From Cylindrodendrum hubeiense (taxonomy: Eukaryota > Ascomycota > Sordariomycetes > Hypocreales > Nectriaceae), in assembly GCA_014621425.1 (NCBI GenBank), contig JAANBB010000011.1, forward strand, positions 186,001 to 250,000: DNA of 64,000 nt, in the 5' to 3' direction. Positions within the stretch are counted from its first letter, which is position 1, and each line of letters begins with the position of its first letter. The translations under genes were made by a program, and so were the position numbers. The notes below the pieces were generated by a model. That model was not told the origin of the DNA, made no database searches, and saw nothing but the letters and a program-made list of their open reading frames with translations. Below are positions 45,375 to 55,736 of this stretch, piece by piece.

Positions 45375-47473
45375 TTAATTCTTTCCGTTGCCCCATTTGA
45401 CGTCGATTGGCTCGTGGTTGCCCGAAAACTTCTGCCCTCCAAACCACAACTCAAACCGCAAGTCCGCAGGTGCAACAATGACTCGAATGTCAAAGTTACA
45501 AATATAGTACTTATGGCCTCGTGAGAAACATGAACCCCTTTTGTGTTTGAGGACCATTTGGCTCTGCTGCACCCCGGTGAGATTGCTTTTCACATCGCAC
45601 AGTTTTACAGCACCGGCTGCCAACAACCACATTAGCCAGTGTCGTTTTGGCGAAGTTGCATATAAAATGCTTGCACTTTTACTCACCTTGCTTTAGACTT
45701 CGCGGAAGAAATGATGCTTCATTTTGAGACATGACTATTTCGGCATTCCAAGATCTCGTTGCGTCTCCTTCGGCAAGACAGATTTGAAAATCCTTCTTTA
45801 GCGGTGCATCAGGGTTGATAACATCTCCCTAGCATCGAATTAGTACACATGTGGTTCAATTGGAGTAAACAGTCGCCACGCACCTTTCTTATGAGCCATT
45901 GAATCTGATTGATCGCCCACCTCTTATTGGACTCGAAAGGATCATCATTGATGTCTTCGCCAAAATGGTGCTCTGGCGAATATAACTGTTTCACAACAAC
46001 GCCGTAACTCGCTCTAGCGATGCGTGTTGTTAGCACCGACTTGTTGCCCGTGTCCCACTTCTGCTGCTGATCAAACAAAAGACCACGAGCGACAACTAGT
46101 TGCGGGTCTCTACATGGGACCACAGCGACTTGTGTGGCATTTGGATGTGGATTGTTTGTGAACCGCGCCTGTATGACATCTCTCACATAGGTAGAGCTAC
46201 CCAAACCCCCGGATAAGATCATGTATCTCTGTTGCTCCGGTTAGCCTATTATAGGTTCTGCAGAGACTTGACTCGTACCACTTGTTCGTGCGGCCTATTT
46301 TGTGTCACCCAGTCTAGTTGCTCCCCGATTCGAGTCAAAATGCCTTTGATTTGGGCGTCAAAAAGCTCCTGGATTTCCCCTCTAATTACTTATCAGTTTT
46401 CCTTTCTCCAAAAAGCTCCGAAAGAATTTACTTGCCTTGCAAAAATCATACTCCCATTCCGCACGCCTAGGCCGGTGTGGCAGAAGTCGTGCGCGACACC
46501 CTCCATCTTGACTGCAAATTCGGGATACGCCATCCATGCGCGCTGGCCAAATTTGTGCTTCAGCGTTAGGAAGTCGCCTCTTGTCATACGAACTGCAATA
46601 TCATGTAAGAATTGAGACTGGGCTTCGGGGCATGCTGCTAGTCGCTGCTGCACCAATCTCAAGAATGCCATGTCGATCAGGGAACCTCCCACACCCAACC
46701 CATTGACAGCGGTAACCTGTGACATTTGCGGAAACTCGTTATCCGCTGACGTGATGCGCATCAGGGAAAGATCAGTCGTGCCACCACCTGCATCGACGGT
46801 TAGGAACAGGCTGCCTTTGTCAAACGTGATAGGGCTTGTTTTCAGCGTCGCAACGGCAGCAGCCTCAGCTTCTGTTAGGTCAACCAGCGCAGAGTGCCCA
46901 GAACCACCAGACCCAAACCCAGCGTTTCGTATGCACTCCTTGAAGTCGTTGATGATATCCATGTTTATCCACGTTGTCGGTACGCTGAAGAGGAAGGTAA
47001 CTGCCTTGTCTTTCCAAGGCTGCATCCCCATTTCTGTTTCAACTGTCTCTTTCACATGCGCATATATCTCCTTGAGGTAGTCTGTGACGAATCTTTGGGC
47101 TTCTGCAGTGCTTTGCGGGACATTGGCAAGTCCTCGTCCTTGAACTGCCGCCAATGTTTCTGCATCCAAGAAGACCTTGAAGCACTCGCGACGTATCTTG
47201 CCTGCCGCATTGTCGTCATCCACACAGAGAAATCCCCAAGAAGACACCGTGGAACTATTGGGATTGTAGACTAACGTCGATGGTACTTTTCGTTCGTTCT
47301 GGCCACCGTCACCGGGCCAATTGTTGATGACCTGAGGGGGGGTCCTTGGGGTCATCCAAGCAACCCCTTTAACTGTTAGTTGAGGCTCGTCAATACAGCT
47401 CACAGATTCATAACTTGCCTGTGAAAGTAGTGCCCAAGTCAACGGAAACGAGGATATCTGGTTTGGATGCCAT
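45375..47473 (-). CDS. Hsp70-like ATPase, divergent fungal family
   Basis: Six exons: 47473-47419, 47366-46436, 46381-46279, 46228-45884, 45828-45687 and 45616-45375, giving 605 aa. The nucleotide-binding domain signatures of the actin/Hsp70 fold are present: VDLGTTFTGVAW (phosphate 1), LTVDAGGGTTDLSLM (phosphate 2) and YMILSGGLGSSTYV (adenosine). It is a cytosolic Hsp70 relative that lacks the classic substrate-binding domain and C-terminal lid; the C-terminal 180 residues are a different beta-rich region. This is the expanded HspA12-like group of fungi, of unknown clients, sometimes linked to stress or self-recognition. Intron 1 has a GC donor (ACAG|GCAAGT). Intron 2 also reads best as GC (GCAAG|GCAAGT to TTAG|AGGG), but a GT alternative CAA|GTAAAT to CCAG exists. 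Confidence 0.85.
47367..47418 (-). other. GC-AG intron 1 of the Hsp70-like gene
   Basis: The donor is ACAG|GCAAGTTATG and the acceptor TTAAAG|GGGTTGC. Joining them gives the canonical DLGTTFTGVAWM. A GT alternative 4 nt further on with an upstream acceptor would insert extra residues in the phosphate loop (TGNKGVAW), which I judge less likely. Confidence 0.7.
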
Positions 47474-48185
47474 CTTGGGCAGTATTGGATTGCTCAGAGG
47501 TAAGAAGGTGCAAAGTTGGATGGCAAACACAATGTAATCGAAATGTCCTGGCTGAGGTCGGCAATTTCATGCCGAAACTTGCTTAGAAAAGAATGCCCGC
47601 GAACTCAATTCCTCACAGCCTGATTCTCCAGTAGCCGTCGATCAGCCTTATGCTAATTGCGACAGAGCCTGAATTTCAGCAGCTGTGTGGTGAGCCTCAT
47701 GCTAGTGGCGTGATGGTTAAGGACGGCTGGGAGTTGGGCTGTCAGCCACAAGGCCTAGATTTTGGCGATGACATCTCAGCTGAACTTTTGGCTGAAGCCA
47801 CAATAGGCCGGAACATGAAAATGACCTCTTTTCTGAGACTTGGCTGAAGCCACGGACGACCCGAACTAAGGAATGCGGCCTCGGCTGAAGCTGGAGTGTA
47901 GCTTGAAGGGCCGGGCTCTGTGAGTGCGCCATTGAGGTTCCGAAAAGGGTAAGACGTTGAATGAAACAGTATTAATTAGCGCGAGCATATTCATAGACCC
48001 AGGGCGCTAACCAAATCTCACCGGTGAGGCGTAATGAGCTGGGATTGATTGATGTCGATGAGTATAGAAGCTTCCACCAACCACCAACACCGTTGCTGTG
48101 CACCAGAATAAGCCAATCTTCACATAGCATCTGCAACCGAATCCATCACATCCCACACACCAACGATTATCACCTCAATAACATC
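47474..48185. promoter_or_regulatory. Divergent promoter region of the Hsp70-like and membrane-protein genes
   Basis: About 0.7 kb. GGCTGAAGCC or close variants occur three times (near 47788, 47841 and 47883). No gene is recognised. Confidence 0.5.
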
Positions 48186-49489
48186 ATGTCTACCACTGTC
48201 ACCATCATTACAGAACCCAATGGTTCGGTAGTAACTTCTCCAATCATTGTACCTCCTGCTTCGGCTTCTACTTCAGCTCAAGCTTCTACTTCAGCTCAAG
48301 CTTCTACTTCAGCTCAAGCTTCTATTTCAGACCAAGCTTCTACTTCAGACCAGAATTCTGCCTCTGACCTAGGTTCTACTACAATTTCAGGTACCGATGC
48401 CGCGCAAGATGAGACTGCCAAGCCTACAGAAACAGGATCGAATGCCCGGAACCCATCCTCTGGTATATCTGGTGGTGCCGTAGCCGGCGCTGCGGTGGGC
48501 TGCCTCATTGCTGGTCTCATTTTGGGTGCGCTGGGTGCCTTCTTCCTCCTTCGATCTCGGAGAAAACAACGCAGACGACATCGACGACAGGGAGAATTTC
48601 ACACGAAGGAGAAGGAGCAGGTATCTCCTGGCCCTAGTTCACCGAGTATGAACATCAAGCTTGAACACTTCCTTCTCGATGCGACACCGGACAAAGAGAT
48701 CGTGACTGATCTCCGGGCCCTGGGTGAACTCGTCCGCATCCACGTCGACAACAACTACCATCTCCAGCCTATACAGGCCCATTCATCCGCCATAGCATCA
48801 AACATCTCGCAGCTGGGATTGCCATCGGCTTCTGCAAACGAAGTCGCTGCTCTTTGTCTGAACCCGCAGACACGGGCAGTTGGCCTACGCCACCTCATCT
48901 CGCATGTCGCCTTTCTGAGCATTGATTTCAACGCACCAAGTCCTCTTTCGATGCTTCCAGCACCCATGGCCGCCTTCCTCCACTCCATGCCCCCGAAAGA
49001 TCCTCGAAATGGAAACTCAGCAGGTAAGCACAAAATCGAGCTCAGCGAAACACAATGTATGCTTGCTAACACAGTTTTGAAATCACAGAAACCTCCCTTG
49101 CGCTTTCGAGATGGCGGGCTCTGTCGGCCTTCCTTCTCCACCCAACCCGCGAAGACCGAACATTCCTCATCCCTTCCGAAACAGCAATTATTCCCCAAGT
49201 CCAAGGGCTAGTATCCGCCCTTGATATGGTTTTGTCCCACTTCATTTTCCCCGACCCAGAGCATCATGCATCGCAGGCAGATCACCTGAAAGCCGTCATC
49301 ATGGAGTTTACCAGCTTTGGATATATGCTGCTATCACAGCCCACTGATTGGCAGTTCGTTTACGGGACGAGCGTGGCGAATACGAGCGAGGTGGTTGTTT
49401 GTGCCGGACTCGAGAGGCTGGGTCGTCGAGACGGGGACCCATACAGCTCACCATCTCTTGTCAGGGCCCCTGAGGTGATTTGTACCTGA
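48186..49489 (+). CDS. Single-span membrane protein with Ser/Thr-rich N-terminus
   Basis: Two exons, 48186-49023 and 49089-49489, give 412 aa. There is no clear signal peptide. Residues about 25-60 are a repetitive ASTSAQ region, likely O-glycosylated. One strong membrane span follows (GGAVAGAAVGCLIAGLILGA into LGAFFLL), ended by a basic stop-transfer stretch (RSRRKQRRRHRRQ). The remainder is a cytoplasmic helical domain. This fits a common fungal layout of wall-exposed N-terminus, one span and cytosolic domain, comparable to stress or wall sensors by design only. The ligand and partners are unknown. The first exon's 18-bp repeats may change in copy number. Confidence 0.7.
48264..48353. repeat. 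Coding 18-bp tandem repeat in the membrane-protein gene
   Basis: Five units of GCTTCTACTTCAGCTCAA, the last two with changes (GACCAA, GACCAG), encoding ASTSAQ-type hexapeptides. Confidence 0.9.
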
Positions 49490-50604
49490 CATGATGGTGA
49501 CCAAACCCACACGCTGCTCGATAAGACCTTATGATTTGTCCGTAGCGGATTTCCTCGTTGTGTCGTAGCTAATTCTTTATTTACACTGTCCCCTTTATCA
49601 TCTATCATCGTCCATGTGAAAATGTGGAACCCATAGGAGTTGCTTCAGTAGAATACTTGCTCATTTGAAACATGTCTCATATCGGCTATGAGAGGTAAAC
49701 GCTGAAAGAGATGCAGTCTAAAGCCAACCAGTCGTGTCTATAGAATCAACACATCATTAGATCTTTCCCGCATACAGACAGTAGGAAACTGTCGTGGCCT
49801 TATTCGTATCGGTGCCACTCTGGGCTGTCTATTCCGTCACAGTTGTCGAACCCTGAATTAGCTTTCTGCCCAAAATCTCGATCCAAACAAGCCTTGTTCC
49901 CGCCCCCCAGGCCGCTAGCCACGGCTCTGAATAATTACTTTTCAGACAATAAGGCCTATTGACGCCACTGACTGAGTGGCGCCTACTAGACCGTTCAGCT
50001 CCATGCATCAAGGCTGACACGGGAACTTGTGCCGCGATCCGTGATATTGTTTGATCCCGCCTCCCCGCTGGAACCCGGATGTGCGTTATTTTTACCGGAA
50101 CCAGTTTAGCCCTGTGATTCAAGACATGGATATCACAAGACCGTTATCTTCCCGTACACTTGTACCGCTTTGGTTTAATGTCGCAGTCAGCTTTGGGGCC
50201 TACTGCACGCTCTATCTGTGAGCCGGCACATGCCCAAGCTGTTGTGCGGGGAGAACGACAAAGCAAGGCAACAAACACTTGGGAGGCATCTGGGAGCCCA
50301 ACAAGGCGCACAGCGAAGTAACTTTGCACAAGCCATTTGGAGCCGTGGAGCACAATCTCCCAACGCTCCTCCTTGTCAAGCAGGCGCCTTGCTCACTTCC
50401 AGCCCTTGTCGGGTCTGGTCTACCCCAGAAAGATCGGCAAATATTCGAATCTTGGAACGCTGCTCCGTATTCATTGGTAATTGTGTTTTGAGCTCAACAT
50501 CATACAAGCTCACTGGTTGATCTAATTTTGGACCATAAACGTGTAGTGAAAGGGCACCGAGCTCTCCGCATCTTCCTGATCCGCGAGCCACGCCCTTCAG
50601 TGCA
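49490..50604. other. Intergenic spacer, nothing recognised
   Basis: About 1.1 kb between two same-direction genes. Short ORFs only, overlapping on both strands. Confidence 0.55.
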
Positions 50605-52556
50605 ATGGACCTTTTTTCTGCTCTGCGCGTAACATACAGCCTTATCCTCTTCGGCATCGACGTCGCCCAGGTTCCCACTACCGTCCGTCACAGCCTCGAG
50701 CTTGTGCGAACCTGCTACCACGACCTACAGCATCTCATTGAAGTGCGGCAAACCTATCTTTACCTCTTGGAAAAGAAGCCGATTGTTCTCGAGCGAGTAA
50801 ACAGCATCATATCTGCCGCCACAAAAGGGCTAGATGAGGTTTGCGCGATTGTTGAAAGATGCCGCCCCGAGGCGAACAAGGGCCGAACTCGTTTCCGCAA
50901 TCGGGTTGAGTGGATTTTCGTCGATGAAAAAGACTTTAAAGCACAAGAATCAGTCATAAGTCGTCATCATGCGTCGGTGCTGGCGGAGTTGAATTTCTTG
51001 CGCCAGATTGCTCTCTTCGCGCCAGTCGTGGATGAGAAGGGCGAAGCTGGAGAGGAGCGAAGAGAGAACAAGTTGTTTGACAATCTTGCACTGTTTGGAG
51101 ATTTAATGGGCGGTCCATCTGGTAACAGCATGCTTACATCCATATTTCTATCATCATGTTCCGGATGCTAATATTCACAGACGGAAATCTAGCGATACCC
51201 TACGCTCCGATGTCTTCTCTGGTGATCAATCCATCTCCGACGGCAAACATAACCATTCGTGAGCCTAGTCATATTGAGCCCCCTCCGGCCTACTTTGATC
51301 AATCTGGGACGCACGTCAGCCTCTCAGCAATGCCTTCGAATTCCAGGCCACCATATGTCACCGAAAACCTGTCCACGCCGCGCGAGTCCACGATTCTGCA
51401 ACGGAAAAGAAGCAGCCAACATTCCACGACGGCCGAAAACACATCATTCAACTCATACGATGCGACAGGGTTATCCCTTATGTTTGGGGGAGGTGCAACC
51501 GCTGCAAGCCATTTACCGTCCGGTTCCCAGACTGACACACGTGGGATGCTGGTGGATATAACAAGTGGACCTACATCATCTCTCCCCCCGACGGCAAATG
51601 CCCAACAAGCTTGGTTCCGTTTCGATCAACCCGGAATTCAGCGCAACCCTCCAAGACACAGCCCCCCAAAGACCAGCAGACAGGTTGAATCAAACTCTGC
51701 TCAACCGCATCCCATTCCAGCAGATGGGAGACGGGAATTACCCTTGCTGCAAAGCCGACGGCATCTTGAGCCGGGCCACAGCGCTTCCGTCTCAACGAGA
51801 ACACCACCTGAGTATTTCGAAGTCAACCACCACCAGGCCTGGCCACCAATGTCAACCGCGTTAGAGTCAGAATTGCCGCACGCCGGGGCCACAGAATCTT
51901 GGGATAATGAACCGCGATCCCGCTTCCACAGTCAGACAGAAGATTTGATACAACTATCGGGTTGGAATTCAGGGACATCAAGCCGAAATTTCTCCCCAAC
52001 GCCGTTACCAGCCACTCCAAATTTGACAGTATCCAGTCGGCGTACGTCAGTGTCCACACTATCGCCGCAGCCGGTATTTAGGGACCTCGCCCATGTCACC
52101 CAAATAGACACCCCCAGTCCTTTCCTAGAAGACGGAAGCCGCCTAAGCACAATTCCTCTAGGGATGATTTACAATCAAGGTGCTGGAAATATCTCAAACG
52201 TTCCGACAGCACAACCCATAGCGCAGCACAGTACATCACCAAGCGCAGCGCCATTATTCTCACAGGCGATCAATGATACCACTGCGTTTCGACGACCAGC
52301 ACTACAAGAGCCCAACCGCGTTCCAAATGCCTACGCATCTCGTGACCAAGCCACGACGCTAGCTGGAGTCTCGGGGTTTTCGTACGCAGGTGGAGGCTCC
52401 AACAATATGCAAGGAGTAATTGGGTACACTCCGCGAGGTCATTTGATGCAAACTAAGCATGGGGGATTTATTCATCACGAAATGGTGGGTACAAATAACC
52501 AACCTCATGAGCTACCTGCGATGCAGTTTCCACCAGATCCAGTTGAGCTACCATGA
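50605..52556 (+). CDS. Fungal protein with helical N-terminal domain and long disordered tail
   Basis: Two exons, 50605-51121 and 51181-52556, give 630 aa. Residues 1-160 are helical and conserved in style (VAQVPTTVRHSLELVRTCYHDL, then LERVNSIISAATKGLDEVCAIVERC, then the region ending AELNFLRQIALFAP). This resembles the N-terminal helical modules found in fungal signalling and heterokaryon-incompatibility proteins, but I cannot assign it firmly. From about residue 175 the chain is rich in Ser, Pro, Thr and Gln with no domain, so it is likely disordered. No membrane segment beyond a weak one at the N-terminus. Function unknown. Confidence 0.7.
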
Positions 52557-53446
52557 GATTACAATGCAGAGGACTAGCCAGCTACATTAGTTCTAACATT
52601 CCAGGTTTAGACCTTAAAGTCTCTATGGAATTGAGGATCAATTTCAATGTCCAGGTCCGCAATCGTGAAATTAGCGTCATCCAGTAGGGTAATTATACTA
52701 CATCGTTCTCGAAAGAAATATTTTGCACATCACCGTCATGTGTATCCATTCTATTGACTGAGGGCAGTATTTTAATGTTCGTGAACAAAGCTTGGCCATG
52801 CACCTGCAACTAGCATGAAGTCGCAAAGGACCAGGACTAAAGTAACACTAGAAGTTATAGAAAATCCTAATGCTACTACAGTACATAGTATGTCGCATAT
52901 AGGATTCATATCTCGCGACGCTGTGGGTTCTACTTGCTTACTAGTATGCATATCTGTCGTATTGATAACATGCTGAGCGTTGGAGGCGAAGTAGAGAACC
53001 CCGAATAGATGTGACCGGTTCAGTGCTATCTGGTTCTGCGTACAAGCCCAAATCGTATCGGTTATCTTATCGTCTCCTCATTTTTATCGGGCTTTACCCA
53101 GACATCGGTAGCGGGATCCACTTATTTGGGGCGTTAATCGGGATTTACATCGGGATTTACATCGGGCTTCTCCAACTCCAACCGAGTTAGGGCTCACACG
53201 TTCAGCTAACGAGTCGTTCAACCAGAGAATTGTTGCCCCGGGATTGAGATTGGCTAGCTCAGTATCGCTAGATGGCGATTGGTTGTAGAGCAATGCCAAT
53301 CTGGTCAGCAGATAACAGAGTGCGTTGAACATGTGAGCTTCACCTTTAGCTAAGGTGCTGATGCTGTATAAGACATCCCAAATCCGGACGCTTTTGAGTA
53401 ATGAACAACATCTTAGTGTATCAGGTACAGACACTACTTCGCCACA
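52557..53446. promoter_or_regulatory. Upstream region of the MFS gene with CGGGATTTACAT repeats
   Basis: 0.9 kb. Near 53139-53165 the 12-bp unit CGGGATTTACAT occurs twice and begins a third time (CGGGCTT). No gene is recognised; a short minus-strand ORF (53084-53434) overlaps the repeats and looks like chance. Confidence 0.55.
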
Positions 53447-55257
53447 ATGAAGACTGTTAATCGTTACAATCTGGCTATTGTGCTGTTCACAGCACTTGGG
53501 TCCTACACATATGGCTTCAACTCTTCTATCATTTCCTCCGTTATAGGTCTTCCCTCCCTTTTGAGCTACTTTGACCTCACCTCGGAGGGCCCTAAAGCAG
53601 CATGGAGTGCACGAATGATTGGCGGTGGGTCAAATTCCATCATACCAAGCCCGTTTCTTTGTCATGCTTCGAGGAACGGAAAGATGCTAAAGCTTCGCAG
53701 CGATGAATAGTGTCTACTCGGCTGGCGGATTAGTGGGCTGCTTGTCTGTGGGGTGGCTTGCAGACCGGCTTGGCCGCAAACGATCCATTCAGCTCATTTG
53801 CTTTCTCTGCCTTGCCGCATCCATCTTCACAACTGCGAGCGTCAATATCGCAATGTTTCTTACCGGACGAGCGCTGCAGGGCATCACCTCCGGGATGATG
53901 GACACCATCTGCCCGCTTTACCAATCGGAGGTCTCACCAGCACACGCGCGCGGCCGTATGGTTGGAATGCACGCGTTCTTTTTGGTTCTTGGATATGTGA
54001 GTGTCAACCCATAGGAGCTTGAAGGGTTTGACTAACACGATATGCAACACAGGCTGGATCAAGCTGGGTTGGTTTAGGCTGCTACTTTGAACAAAATCCC
54101 GCCATACAGTGGCGCTTGTGCATGGCATTCCAGATCCTGGCTCCGTTGATTCTTCTCATTGGTAGTCCCTGGCTTCCAGAATCACCTCGATATCTCATAT
54201 ACAACGGAAAATTGGAGGACGGGCTAGAAGTATTGAAGAAGTTGCACTCAAGCCCTGACGACCCCAATTCACAATTCGCGACTGCGGAATTCACACAGAT
54301 TCAGCGCCAGGTTGAGCTAGATCGCCACAACGAAATGAGTTGGATAGGCTTGTGGAAGAAGCCGAACACAAGAAAGAGACTCTTCTATGGATTCTTCGTC
54401 ATCGCTGCAGCCCAAAGTAGCGGTGTTCTCGTACGTTCAACTTCTGCCATTCAACTTACCAGTGTACTGAACCGGGAATGAAACAGGTCATCAACAACTA
54501 CCAAATCATCTTGTACAAAGGTCTTGGCATAACAGGGTGGAAGGCTCTGCTTTTGCTTTCCATCTACACATCGTGGGCTGCCTTTATGAACTGGGTGAAT
54601 GCCATGCTTTTGGACCGAATCGGTCGCATCAAACTCATGACAATTGGAATGGTGAGTTTACTCTTTTTTGCAGTGAGCCCAAGTTGACTAATAACTGTGT
54701 AGACCGGAGCTGCACTTGCGGTGTCGTGTGAGGCTGCTATGGTTGCAAAGTTTGCGGGCACTGACAATGCCGTGGGCAATGGGTTTGGAGTCCTCTTCCT
54801 GTTCATCTTTATCACATTCTTCGCTAGCGGCATGGATGCTTGTAAGTCTCCCAGGATCACATAACACTTAACCTTTGCGTTGCTAACCATATTTTAGCTT
54901 GCTAGTAAGTCACCATTGGGCGTGATAACTAAAAGACCTGATTTCTGTCGAGCATGCTAACTAAAGAACTAGTGTTTACCTCGCCGAAATTTTCCCCACA
55001 TGGATGCGAGCGCAGGGTGTAGCCTTTTCCGTGTCTGGTCTCTTCACAACAACACTCATATACACAGGGGCGGCATCCACTGCCTTTGAAGAAGTTGGCT
55101 GGAAGTATTACCTTGGTATGCATTCATCATCAACTTAGTTTGGCAATTAAGACTGACCATGAACGATCTAATAGTCTTTATATTTGTCCCCCTGGCTTGT
55201 GTTGTCTTTATATGGTTCTACCTCCCGGAGACAACGGCCTCTCTCTGGAGGAAATAG
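53447..55257 (+). CDS. MFS sugar-porter-type transporter, C-terminus cut by a frameshift
   Basis: Eight exons: 53447-53624, 53701-53996, 54053-54430, 54487-54651, 54703-54841, 54898-54904 (7 nt), 54973-55115 and 55175-55257. Family marks: AGGLVGCLSVGWLADRLGRKRS (loop 2-3 motif), the PESPRYL motif after helix 6 (WLPESPRYLIYNGK), AMLLDRIGRIKL, and SCYVYLAEIFPTWMRAQGVA before helix 11. The last helix reads FIWFYLPETT, after which the frame runs into TAG at 55255. The expected GLSLEEIGMLFGDEV continues in another frame to 55412, so one base seems missing in GG(G)C near 55237, removing about 50 residues of cytosolic tail. All helices remain, so transport may survive. It faces the BVMO gene tail to tail. 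Confidence 0.85.
54898..54904 (+). other. 7-nt micro-exon of the MFS gene
   Basis: CTTGCTA between TTTTAG and GTAAGT. With the neighbouring exons it encodes the S-C-Y of the conserved GMDASCYVYLAEIFP. Without it the motif and the frame are lost. Confidence 0.75.
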
Positions 55258-55736
55258 GGATGCTCTTTGGTGACGAAGTTGTTACCCAGACAGATGGGCT
55301 TCCATCCAAGTTCAGCACTCAGCCGAATATGTCAATCACGGGTGTTGAGGTCTCGGAGCCACATTCCGTGTCAGCTTCGATCAAAGGTGAAAAGGAAGGC
55401 GATAAGATTTAATATCGGATATACTGGTAGCTTCCTAGCTCAGAGTGAACTGCAGACATGGTTGCAGCCAGCAGTTGATAAAGTGGCCACATATACACGA
55501 AAGAGTGAGGGCTTCTTCGCAATCGCTTCTTTTCTTTCTACTCGGGGCATATGTTAGCAGTGGAAACTCCTAACAGCTCGTTGAGATATTTCAGCTAGCA
55601 ACTTCCGTATGCTGATTTCTTTTCCCGAAAACCGGCATTCGGCCGCAAGTGGGAGCTACATCTCTTGGTTCATATCGCGCCCGTGGGAATCAATATAACA
55701 TCACTTCTTCATAGATATCGACAAAGCTAGTCTAGT
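55258..55736. other. 3' flank of MFS and BVMO genes, including the out-of-frame MFS tail
   Basis: Bases 55237-55412 carry the displaced C-terminal reading frame of the transporter (LSLEEIGMLFGDEVVTQ onward). The rest is a convergent spacer without genes. Confidence 0.6.

Noticed and set aside
53084..53434. A 116-codon minus-strand ORF ahead of the MFS gene.
   Set aside because: It runs through the CGGGATTTACAT repeats and has no conserved feature, so it is likely chance within a promoter.
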